NCBI GenBank assembly: GCA_017528345.1
Contig: JAFXOX010000052.1
Coordinates: 1 to 36,638 of the forward strand
Length of the DNA: 36,638 nt
From: Desulfovibrio sp.
Lineage (GTDB): Bacteria > Desulfobacterota > Desulfovibrionia > Desulfovibrionales > Desulfovibrionaceae
Reading direction: 5' to 3'
Shown one piece after another: positions 15,434 to 23,355 of this stretch (position 1 is the first letter of the stretch; every line of letters begins with the position of its first letter). Below the pieces are notes generated by a model that was given only the letters and a program-made list of their open reading frames with translations, had not been told where the DNA came from and ran no database searches. A program made the translations under genes and the position numbers.

Positions 15434-16951
15434 ATGTTTTTTGAAGAACTGCATGCTGACAGGGGAGCACCCGGGCAGGAACTGCCTTTCAGTTACGCCC
15501 GGACGCTCTCCTGGCTCTCTCTGGTCTTCATTCTCCTTACCAATCTCGTCCTCTCTTTTTTTATCTCCAATTCAGCCCGAGAAACCCTGCTCACCAAACA
15601 GAAAGAATTCGCCAATCTTCTGGTGGATAATCTCAACAATCAGATTTTCAGACGTTTTGCGCTGCCGACCATCCTCGGCCGCGGGCGCATTGCCCTGCGG
15701 CAGCCCACGCAATATGAACATCTCAACCGTGTGGTGCAGTCGGTTATCCAGGGTCTGCCTGTGGCACGTCTGCGTATCTACGATTTTTCCTACCTTGTGG
15801 CCTTTTCCACAGCCATTGAAGACCTTGGTCGAGCAGGCCTGGCGAGCCCTAAGCTCGACGAGATTCTCCATGGTGGTGAAAGCGTCTCTGAAATCATTGC
15901 AAGTTTTCCCGCCTGGCAGGCACCATTCCGACTGCCTCTGAAGCCTGGGACCTTTGTCCTGAGAGTGCTTGCGCCTCTGCGCGGAGAGCCGCTTCCAGGT
16001 CATGACGATATTCCCATCATGGGCGCTCTTGAGCTGACCCAGGACATTACCGAAGACTATGAGCGAGTTCTGGCCTTTCAAGGCATTATCGTCGTACTCT
16101 GCCTGCTCTCCTCCATCATCCTCTTTGCTCTTTTACTTGTCCTCATCCACCGTTCCGAACGTATTCTCAGCGAGCGCATGTACAAGAACCGCCTCCTGGA
16201 AAATGAACTGCACAGCAATGAACGGCTGGCCAGCATGGGACGTGTTGTGGCAAGTATTGCCCATGAGATTCGCAATCCTCTTGGCATTATTCGCTCAAGT
16301 GCCGAGCTTTTGCAGCGACGCACGGAACAAACAGATAAGGCCACAACTCGCTTGCTCGGAGCCATCTACGACGAATCCGTTAGGCTCTCGCAAACTGTCA
16401 ACGATTTCCTTGACTATGCCCGACCGCGCAAGCCACGGCAGGATCTCATCGACATCAATATCATTCTGGATCAGGTTCTGGCCTTTCTGGAAGCGGAATT
16501 TGCGCGGCATTCCCTGCTTGTTGAGCGCAATACCCACGACATAAATCTTCTCACCAAGGGAGACAAAGACCTCCTCTACCGTGCCTTCTACAATATTTTG
16601 GTCAATGCCCAGCAAGCCATAGCTGGTCCCGGTCACATTCTTATCTCGGCCAACGAGAACAACGCTGACAGTAAGCCCTATCTCGAACTGACCTTTACCG
16701 ATTCAGGACCCGGTTTTGACGAAGCCACTATTGACCATATTCTTGACCCCTTTTTCACGACCAAAGACGGCGGTACAGGACTTGGACTCCCCATTGTCCA
16801 ATCTATCATCACAAGCCATGAAGGCAGTATCCACCTGGACAATGCCCCTGAAGGCGGTGCCAGAATCCGGGTCCTTTTGCCGAAATGCGATCTTGAAAAC
16901 CAGGACCAACCTGAGCAAACGCAAAATAAGCGCGAGACCGGACGCCGCTGA
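15434..16951 (+). CDS. Membrane sensor histidine kinase
   Basis: A 505-residue kinase. Transmembrane segments lie near residues 25-45 and 214-238, enclosing a periplasmic sensor domain of about 165 residues of no evident family. A short linker leads to the HisKA box ASIAHEIRNPLGIIRSSAELL with phospho-acceptor H277. The HATPase domain has the N box FYNILVNAQQAI, G1 DSGPGFD, F box DPFFTTK and G2 GGTGLGLPIV. It is NtrB/ZraS-like and pairs with the NtrC-family regulator that begins 26 bases later. The signal sensed is unknown. The ribosome site is weak, and the start lies 11 bases after pgi. Confidence 0.9.
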   Translation: MFFEELHADRGAPGQELPFSYARTLSWLSLVFILLTNLVLSFFISNSARETLLTKQKEFANLLVDNLNNQIFRRFALPTILGRGRIALRQPTQYEHLNRVVQSVIQGLPVARLRIYDFSYLVAFSTAIEDLGRAGLASPKLDEILHGGESVSEIIASFPAWQAPFRLPLKPGTFVLRVLAPLRGEPLPGHDDIPIMGALELTQDITEDYERVLAFQGIIVVLCLLSSIILFALLLVLIHRSERILSERMYKNRLLENELHSNERLASMGRVVASIAHEIRNPLGIIRSSAELLQRRTEQTDKATTRLLGAIYDESVRLSQTVNDFLDYARPRKPRQDLIDINIILDQVLAFLEAEFARHSLLVERNTHDINLLTKGDKDLLYRAFYNILVNAQQAIAGPGHILISANENNADSKPYLELTFTDSGPGFDEATIDHILDPFFTTKDGGTGLGLPIVQSIITSHEGSIHLDNAPEGGARIRVLLPKCDLENQDQPEQTQNKRETGRR

Positions 16952-16977
16952 ACACGGCCAAGTATGTTGGAGCTACG

Positions 16978-18360
16978 ATGAAAGAACATGCGCACATTCT
17001 CATCCTCGACGATGAAAAAGGCTATCTACTCGTTTTGCAGACTTTGCTTGAAGACGAAGGGTATCAGGTCACAGCGCTTAATGACCCGGAAATGGCCTTG
17101 ACCTTCCTGCAGGAGAGCGAAGTCGATGTGGTTGTCACGGACATGAAAATGCCCAAGATCAGCGGCAACGAGGTCCTCCAGGAGATCAAAAAAAGCTGGC
17201 CGCACCTGCCTGTGCTCATTATGACGGCCTTCGGTTCCATTGAAAGCGCTGTGGAAGTGATGAAATCCGGAGCCTTTGACTATATCACCAAGCCCTTCTC
17301 CAATGATGAACTGCTACTCTCCATCAACAATGCCGTAGAACTTTCCTATGCCCATCAACAGTATCAACTTTTGCAGCAGGAAATGGAGGAGCGCTACGAT
17401 ATCCATAAAATCGTCGGCAGCAGCCGCGCTATCCGCAACGTCAAGGAAATGGTCGACAGGGCTTCCCCCATGCGCTCTACCATTCTGATCTACGGAGAAA
17501 ACGGAACAGGCAAAGAACTGACAGCCAAGGCCATCCACTACGCCAGTCCACGCAAGGATAAACCCTTTGTCACGGTGAGTTGCCGCTCTCTTTCGGCAGA
17601 TGCGCTGGAAAGTGAACTCTTTGGCTGTGAGCAAGAGCAGTCTCAGGCGGGCGCTGTGGCCCTGCGCCGAGGACGCGTCGAACAGGCCAGTGGCGGGACG
17701 CTCTTTCTGGATGAGGTTTCGGAACTTTCGCCCGATCTGCAGGTCAAATTGCTCAGACTTCTGCAGGAGCGCTGTTTTGAACGGGTGGGAGGAAATGAAC
17801 TTTTACAGGCAGACATCCGTCTGGTGGCTGCAACGGACAAGGATCTCAGCCAGCGGGTAGAAGAGGGAACCTTCCGCAATGATCTCTATTATCGGTTAAA
17901 TGTGGTAGAAATCCGCCTGCCTCCCCTGCGGGAAAGACGTGAAGACATACCACTGCTTGTGGCCCATTTTGCGCGCAAGGTCTTTGAAGAAAATAATATG
18001 CCACCCAAAAGCTTCAGCACCAAGGCGCTGAATTATCTGACAGGCTATGAATGGCCAGGCAATATGCGGCAGCTGGAAAATGTGGTGGAAAGCTGCCTTG
18101 TGCTGGGCTCAGGACAGGTCATTGACGTTGATGATCTGCCGGCCGCCATTCAGGATGAAGAAGCCCAGTTTAAAAGTGCTGTGGACCTTCTGCCCTTCCC
18201 GCTTGATCTGGCAGATACGCTCAAAAAAATTGAAGCAGCCCTTATCAGAAGAGCCCTGGTGCGTTGTGAGCTTGTACAGGTCAAGGCCGCAGAATCGCTG
18301 GCCATTTCCAAAAGCCTTTTACAGTATAAGCTGAAAAAATACGGTATTACCGGCCATTAG
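16978..18360 (+). CDS. NtrC-family response regulator lacking the GAFTGA sigma54 loop
   Basis: A 460-residue regulator: receiver domain (1-120, phospho-acceptor D55 in VVVTDMKMP, K105 in YITKPF), AAA+ domain (about 143-375) and a Fis-type helix-turn-helix at the end (KAAESLAISKSLLQYKLKKYGI). Walker A is GENGTGKE (173-180), Walker B GGTLFLDE, and the arginine region FRNDLYYRLNVVEIRLPPLRER is intact. After ELFG (213-216), where family members have H-E-K-G-A-F-T-G-A, this protein has C-E-Q-E-Q-S-Q-A-G-A. The sigma54-contact loop is therefore absent and one residue longer. It may regulate without sigma54, as TyrR and HupR-type proteins do. GGAG precedes the ATG. Confidence 0.93.
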   Translation: MKEHAHILILDDEKGYLLVLQTLLEDEGYQVTALNDPEMALTFLQESEVDVVVTDMKMPKISGNEVLQEIKKSWPHLPVLIMTAFGSIESAVEVMKSGAFDYITKPFSNDELLLSINNAVELSYAHQQYQLLQQEMEERYDIHKIVGSSRAIRNVKEMVDRASPMRSTILIYGENGTGKELTAKAIHYASPRKDKPFVTVSCRSLSADALESELFGCEQEQSQAGAVALRRGRVEQASGGTLFLDEVSELSPDLQVKLLRLLQERCFERVGGNELLQADIRLVAATDKDLSQRVEEGTFRNDLYYRLNVVEIRLPPLRERREDIPLLVAHFARKVFEENNMPPKSFSTKALNYLTGYEWPGNMRQLENVVESCLVLGSGQVIDVDDLPAAIQDEEAQFKSAVDLLPFPLDLADTLKKIEAALIRRALVRCELVQVKAAESLAISKSLLQYKLKKYGITGH

Positions 18361-19072
18361 CCGATACCTGATCTAAGATCACGGTTGCTTCAGGATGAGC
18401 CTGGCGCAACGCTTCCTGCATGGCACAGGCATCAGCAAAATCCTTGTAGGGACCGGCTTTTTCCTTACCCTTGGCAGCTGTATACTGCACAAAGAAGGCC
18501 TGTTTTTCCTTGAGAGGGCGCCCATCAGGATTACAGACAACCTCGAGATTGACATCACCTACGCCCTTTTTGCGCAAACCGATCTGATCTGCCGCCGCAT
18601 AGGAAAGGTCGATAATTCTCCCCTGAACAAAGGGACCGCGATCTGTGACACAGACCATGACGCTCTTGCCACTGTCTTGCCGCGTGACCTTGACGACGGT
18701 GCCAATGGGCAAAGTCCTGTGAGCAGCTGTGAAACTGTACATATCGTAGCGCAGGCCACTGGCCGTTGGCCCACCATGAAAACCTGTGCCATACCATGAG
18801 GCCTTGCCCGCAAGCTGCCCCTGCTTGGCATGCTCAATCCAATGATCATCAGGCCTTTGTGCTGAGCGACGTGGCCGTTCTTTGCTCGCCCGTCCCCGCA
18901 TCTCATGCTTCTTGGCCCGGTAGCTGGCCAGTGATTTTCGTTTTTTCCTTGCCAGCTGTTGTTTGTCTTTCTGCTGCGACACTTTAGCACTGCGCGCATA
19001 GGCGGCATCCACACAAAGAGGTTCAGTCTGCAACAAAGCAAAAGCCACGATCAAAAGCCAAAAATAACGCAT
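18347..19072 (-). CDS. rlpA: RlpA-like septal-ring lytic transglycosylase, secreted
   Basis: A 241-residue protein. It has a signal peptide (about 1-27, cleavage near AAYA), a basic linker, a double-psi beta-barrel (about 88-172) and a short SPOR-like C-terminus (FFVQYTAA...GPYKDFADA). The barrel carries the RlpA signs GKASWYGTGFHGGPTASG, AAHRTLPIGTVVKV, the catalytic-type Asp in CVTDRGPF, and GRIIDLSYAAADQIG. RlpA cuts peptidoglycan strands lacking stem peptides, and SPOR domains bring it to division sites. There is no clear lipobox, so it is probably periplasmic. Its end overlaps the regulator gene's end by 14 bases. AAGGA precedes the ATG. Confidence 0.88.
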   Translation of the reverse strand: MRYFWLLIVAFALLQTEPLCVDAAYARSAKVSQQKDKQQLARKKRKSLASYRAKKHEMRGRASKERPRRSAQRPDDHWIEHAKQGQLAGKASWYGTGFHGGPTASGLRYDMYSFTAAHRTLPIGTVVKVTRQDSGKSVMVCVTDRGPFVQGRIIDLSYAAADQIGLRKKGVGDVNLEVVCNPDGRPLKEKQAFFVQYTAAKGKEKAGPYKDFADACAMQEALRQAHPEATVILDQVSANGR

Positions 19073-19467
19073 TCTTCGTCCTTATTCGTATCCCCTGCCC
19101 AACGTCATTTCTCACCTTGATAAAATACAGACAGGGGCCGCACCGCAAGAGGCACTTTGCGCCAGTCAATGCGCATGATAGCTCGTCTTCGTCCTGGGTG
19201 CAGAAGATTTTTTTCGTGTATAACTTATTAAGCATATACGATTACTTTTTAAAAATCAAGATGATGATCAAGAGGTAAGCGTCCTTCAAAGCTCAGTAAA
19301 ATTCAACAATAAGTCTACTTCATGCATTTTCTGTTGCATCTTGACACATGCTCCGGTCCTGATACAAAAAAACTGTTTTTTTGTGGCATTCACTTTGAGG
19401 TCGATGCTCATTGAAAGCCACAGCCGGTGCTTGGTATTTTTGATCAGTTTAACACAGGAGGAATCGG
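19073..19467. other. AT-rich divergent intergenic region between rlpA and the hydrogenase operon
   Basis: No gene is visible in these 395 bases. The middle (19200-19330) is very rich in A and T. The right part carries the hydrogenase promoter and the A7/T7 hairpin listed separately. I recognise no known riboswitch. Confidence 0.5.
19341..19384 (+). promoter_or_regulatory. Promoter and A/T hairpin of the hydrogenase operon
   Basis: TTGACA (19341-19346) and TACAAA (19363-19368) are 16 bases apart. The -10 box runs into ACAAAAAAA-ctg-TTTTTTTGT (19364-19384), a nine-base inverted repeat covering the expected transcription start. This could be a repressor site or a hairpin at the very 5' end of the message. 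The coding start follows about 95 bases later behind AGGAGG. Confidence 0.55.
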
Positions 19468-21447
19468 ATGCCAGAACTTGTCTACGGTGTATGGGATGGT
19501 GTGCCCTACGACAATCGAAAAACGGCTTCACCTTCTGCACCACCCAGTCTTCAGCTTGAAGCGCTTGGCAGTTTTGATGACGGCAATGCCGTCTCTGTTC
19601 TGATGAGCGAAAGGGGCTTTCTCGTTTTTGACGACTCCGTTGCCCTACTCTGGGCGTTGCAGAAACATTTTATGAAAGTCGCCTCAGAATCCTGTGGGAA
19701 ATGTTCTCCCTGCCGCACCGGGGCTCCATTGATCAGCAATCTTCTGGCGAAAGCCATGAATAATGAGGCAGACGTTGATTTTGGTCTCCTGGAAGACATT
19801 GCCAGACAAATGCAGGAGACATCTCTCTGTGGCGTAGGCCAGACCGGTCCCGCCCCCTTGCTTGCTGCGCTATCCTTCTTCCCGGGAGAGCTTTCCAAAA
19901 CCCCGCAGGACATGAAGCACGGTTTTTACTCGACAATGACAAGTCCATGTATTGAGGCTTGTCCAGGCCTGGTCAACATTCCCCGCTATATTGACTATAT
20001 CAAGGACGGGCATGTCGATCTTTCCGCCAATCTCGTGCTGCGACACTATCCTCTTGTCGGCAGCTGCGGCCGTGTCTGTGTCCGCAGCTGTGAAAGTGCC
20101 TGCCGGCGAGGCAAAATCGATGCGCCTGTCTCCATCCGCAATCTTAAACGTTTTGCCGCGGACAAGGCACTTGCCAGCGGCCTGCTCAAAGCGGCAGCTG
20201 TTCCTCTCGACAAAAAGGAAAAAGTCGCCGTGATCGGTGCCGGTCCTGTGGGCATTGCCTGTGCCTATCATCTCCTGCGTCGCGGCTATCCTGTCGATAT
20301 TTTTGAAGCCAAAAAAGAGGCGGGGGGCATGATCCGCTATGGCATTCCCATCTACCGTCTGCCCAAGGATACCCTGCAGGAAGAAATTGCCATTGTCACC
20401 TCCATGGGCGGGAAAATCGCCTTTGAACAAAAGCTTGGCCGCGATTTCCACGTGGATGATCTTTTTGCCAAAGGCTACAACGCCGTCTTTCTGGCCATGG
20501 GCTGTCCCAAGGGCAGCTATCTGGGTATGCCAGATGAGGACACAAGCCTGACGGACTACGAAAACGGCATTGATTTTCTGGAGCGGGTCTACGAAGGCGT
20601 CAAGGCCGGAAAAAGTCCGGTGCTTGAAGGCGATGTGGTCGTGGTCGGCGGTGGCAATGTGGCCATGGACTGCTGTCGGGCAGCGCAAAGGATCTGCAAT
20701 GGCACGGTTCATGTCATTTACCGACGCACCGAAGAAGATGCGCCGGCTGATCACGAGGAAATTGCCGCAGCCAAAGCTGAAGGTGTGCAATTCCATTTTC
20801 TCACAGGGCAGCACAGTCTTCTCACCGATCAGGGAAAAATCACGGGCATCAAGGTCCTCGATATGGAACGTACAGAGCCCGATGCCAGCGGACGCCGCGG
20901 CGTTCGTCCTATTGAGGGCAGCGAGCATGTTCTCCCGTGTACCCATGTCATTGCCGCCATCGGCCAGATGACAGATAAAGACGCCCTTGTGGACAAAGAT
21001 CAGATCAACCGTGATCGTAAAAACTGCATAGTTGTCAATTCCGCGCAGGAGACAAACCGGCCGGGTGTTTTTGCCGCCGGAGACTGCACATCAGGTCCGC
21101 GTGCCAAAGGCCCGACGACCATGATCATGGGCATGGGTCAGGCCTATTTTGCAGCACGCTCCATTGAACGCTACCTCTCTCACGGTCAGGTATCTTTTGA
21201 TTCACGCTGGCGCATGACGGAACTCATCGCGCAGGGCAATCTCATGCAAAACGATGAGCCGACGCCCAAAATTCCTGCCAGCCGCGTGGAGCTCAAGGAG
21301 CTTGCGCCAGAAGAGCGCAGGCACAATTTTGCCGAGGTCGAACAGACCATGACCCAAGAGGAAGCCTGGGCCGAGGCCGCACGCTGCATGCGCTGCTACC
21401 GTATCTATTCCGTTGTGACGGCCAAACACATTCCCGGCGGGGAATAA
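19468..21447 (+). CDS. NuoF iron-sulfur domain fused to GltD-like NAD(P)H:FAD oxidoreductase (hydrogenase partner)
   Basis: A 659-residue fusion. Residues 45-145 resemble the C-terminal [4Fe-4S] part of NuoF/HndC (C76, C79, C82 in ESCGKCSPC, then C121), without the NADH/FMN part. Next comes the GltD N-terminus with two [4Fe-4S] sites (SPCIEACPG and GSCGRVCVRSCESACRR), an FAD-binding loop (VAVIGAGPVGIACAYHLL) and an NAD(P) loop (VVVVGGGNVAMDCCRA). FAD motif GVFAAGDCTSGP is near the end, and CMRC closes the protein. It probably passes electrons between NAD(P)H and the hydrogenase that starts 15 bases on. This pairing fits what HydDB calls group A2, glutamate-synthase-linked; that label is from memory. 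AGGAGG fixes the start. Confidence 0.88.
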   Translation: MPELVYGVWDGVPYDNRKTASPSAPPSLQLEALGSFDDGNAVSVLMSERGFLVFDDSVALLWALQKHFMKVASESCGKCSPCRTGAPLISNLLAKAMNNEADVDFGLLEDIARQMQETSLCGVGQTGPAPLLAALSFFPGELSKTPQDMKHGFYSTMTSPCIEACPGLVNIPRYIDYIKDGHVDLSANLVLRHYPLVGSCGRVCVRSCESACRRGKIDAPVSIRNLKRFAADKALASGLLKAAAVPLDKKEKVAVIGAGPVGIACAYHLLRRGYPVDIFEAKKEAGGMIRYGIPIYRLPKDTLQEEIAIVTSMGGKIAFEQKLGRDFHVDDLFAKGYNAVFLAMGCPKGSYLGMPDEDTSLTDYENGIDFLERVYEGVKAGKSPVLEGDVVVVGGGNVAMDCCRAAQRICNGTVHVIYRRTEEDAPADHEEIAAAKAEGVQFHFLTGQHSLLTDQGKITGIKVLDMERTEPDASGRRGVRPIEGSEHVLPCTHVIAAIGQMTDKDALVDKDQINRDRKNCIVVNSAQETNRPGVFAAGDCTSGPRAKGPTTMIMGMGQAYFAARSIERYLSHGQVSFDSRWRMTELIAQGNLMQNDEPTPKIPASRVELKELAPEERRHNFAEVEQTMTQEEAWAEAARCMRCYRIYSVVTAKHIPGGE

Positions 21448-21462
21448 GCAAGGATCTGCCCC

Positions 21463-23262
21463 ATGAAAGCATATATCAACAAAAAGCCATACGATTTTGA
21501 AGAGGGCGAAAGTATCCTGTCTGTAGCCCGCAGAAACGGGATTTTCATTCCCTCCCTCTGTCATTTTGCCCCGCTCGGCCACCGTCCGGCCACTTGCCGA
21601 GTCTGCCTTGTCCAGGTCACAGACGCTACGGGGACACGCATGGTCACAGCCTGTGATACCCCGCTCAGCGAAGGTCTTGTTGTGGACACCTTTTCCAAAA
21701 AAGTCCGCGACATGCAGCGCATGCAAGTAGAAATGATTCTGGCTGACCACCACCAGGACTGCGCAGCCTGTGCCCGTCACGGCAACTGCGAGCTGCAAGA
21801 TCTGGCTGAAGCGGTAGGTCTCAGCCGCAATCGTTTTGCCAATCTCCTGCAAAAACCTGCGGCAAGTCGTACTGTTGACCAGTCAGCGCGTGCCATGGTG
21901 CGAGATATGACTAAGTGTATTCGCTGTCTGCGCTGCGTAACAGTCTGTCGGAATATTCAGGGTGTCGCCGCCCTGACCGTTGACGGCAAGGGGCTCGGAG
22001 CCTCCATTGGCGTAGGTATGGCCCCAGACCATCATTCCTCGGCCTGTATCCAGTGCGGTCAGTGTACGCTCGTCTGTCCCACAGGCGCTCTTGCTGAACG
22101 CGACGAAAATGATCTTGTTCTCGACTATCTGGCTGATCCCGACGTTACCACAGTGTTCAGCTTTGCCCCTTCCGTACGCGTGCTTCTGGGTGATGAATTT
22201 GGATTCCCTGCAGGCACCAATGTTGAAGGTAAAATTGTCGCAGCCTTGCGGGCTATCGGTGCCGACGTGATCATTGACACCGACTTTGCCGCTGATGTGG
22301 TCATTATGGAGGAAGGCACGGAATTGCTCGGACGTGTCAGCAATGGCGGAACGCTTCCCATGTTCACCTCCTGCTGTCCTGGCTGGATCAATTTCGCCGA
22401 AAAACATATTCCCGAAATTCTTCCGTACATTTCCACAACGCGTTCGCCACAGGGTGTGCTCGGCGCTTTGGCCAAAAACTATCTACCTGTGCAGATGCAG
22501 ATTCCTCCCTCCCGCATCAAAACGATTTCCATCATGCCCTGCATTGCCAAAAAAGATGAGGCGGCGCGGTCACAGCTGGCCCGTAACGGCGATCCTGACG
22601 TTGATGTGGTCATTTCCGTCAGAGAATTTGCCAGACTTCTGCGCAGACTTGGCGTTGACCTCTTTACTATTCCACCGGAGCCCTTTGACAATCCCTTCAT
22701 GAGTGCGTCAACTGGTGCTGCCGTCATCTTCGGCACAACCGGCGGCGTCATGGAGGCTGCCGTGCGCACAGTCTATGCCATCTTGAACGGCAGGGAGCTC
22801 CAGGGCATTATCACTGCCCCCCTGCGCGGCCTTGACGGCGTACGCACTGCAGAATTGGATCTCGGCCCCAAGGTGGGCAAGGTCAAACTGGCCATCTGCC
22901 ATGGCCTGCGCAATGCCAGGATCCTCGCCGAAGAGGTTTTGCGCGGCACCTCCCCCTATACCTTCATTGAAGTTATGGCCTGTCCTGGCGGCTGCATTGA
23001 CGGCGGCGGTTCAAGCATCGTCAAAGGTCAGTATCATCCTGAGCGTGCCCGCCGGCAGCAATCGCTCTACACCATGGACGACAATATGGTCTACCGTCAA
23101 TCGCATAACAATCCCCAGATTAAGGCACTCTACAATAACTATCTGGAGAAGCCCAACTCGGATCTGGCCCACCACCTGCTACATACCCACTATCGTGACA
23201 GACGCGAACAGACGAGTGCCGGCATCGAAGAAAATATGCGAAAAATCACGCTTGCTGAGTAA
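21463..23262 (+). CDS. [FeFe]-hydrogenase catalytic subunit
   Basis: A 599-residue modular hydrogenase. A [2Fe-2S] domain (C33, C45, C48, C64) is followed by a His-ligated [4Fe-4S] (H96, C100, C103, C109) and two [4Fe-4S] clusters (CIRCLRCVTVC 152-162, CIQCGQCTLVC 195-205). The H-cluster motifs are complete: L1 FTSCCPGWI (proton-transfer C304, ligand C305), L2 MPCIAKKDEA (C360), L3 MACPGGCIDGGGSS (C507, C511). It should therefore be able to make or oxidise H2. No signal peptide is present, so it is cytoplasmic, and it is co-transcribed with the GltD-like fusion. Maturation genes hydEFG are not in the window. Confidence 0.95.
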   Translation: MKAYINKKPYDFEEGESILSVARRNGIFIPSLCHFAPLGHRPATCRVCLVQVTDATGTRMVTACDTPLSEGLVVDTFSKKVRDMQRMQVEMILADHHQDCAACARHGNCELQDLAEAVGLSRNRFANLLQKPAASRTVDQSARAMVRDMTKCIRCLRCVTVCRNIQGVAALTVDGKGLGASIGVGMAPDHHSSACIQCGQCTLVCPTGALAERDENDLVLDYLADPDVTTVFSFAPSVRVLLGDEFGFPAGTNVEGKIVAALRAIGADVIIDTDFAADVVIMEEGTELLGRVSNGGTLPMFTSCCPGWINFAEKHIPEILPYISTTRSPQGVLGALAKNYLPVQMQIPPSRIKTISIMPCIAKKDEAARSQLARNGDPDVDVVISVREFARLLRRLGVDLFTIPPEPFDNPFMSASTGAAVIFGTTGGVMEAAVRTVYAILNGRELQGIITAPLRGLDGVRTAELDLGPKVGKVKLAICHGLRNARILAEEVLRGTSPYTFIEVMACPGGCIDGGGSSIVKGQYHPERARRQQSLYTMDDNMVYRQSHNNPQIKALYNNYLEKPNSDLAHHLLHTHYRDRREQTSAGIEENMRKITLAE

Positions 23263-23267
23263 GAATC

Positions 23268-23300
23268 AAGGAGCCACGTTTTCCGTGGCTCCTTTTTTTT
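23268..23300 (+). terminator. Intrinsic terminator of the hydrogenase operon
   Basis: AAGGAGCCACG (23268-23278), a five-base loop, CGTGGCTCCTT (23284-23294) and a run of eight T form a textbook intrinsic terminator six bases after the stop codon. A run of seven G follows. Confidence 0.95.
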
Positions 23301-23355
23301 GGGGGGGCACATTCCATTGGTGCCTAGGTTTTTTCCGACAACAAGTCTCTCCAGA

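Noticed and set aside
19870..20946. 358-codon minus-strand frame opposite the GltD-like fusion
   Set aside because: It lies wholly inside a well-supported gene, lacks a ribosome site and has no family resemblance.
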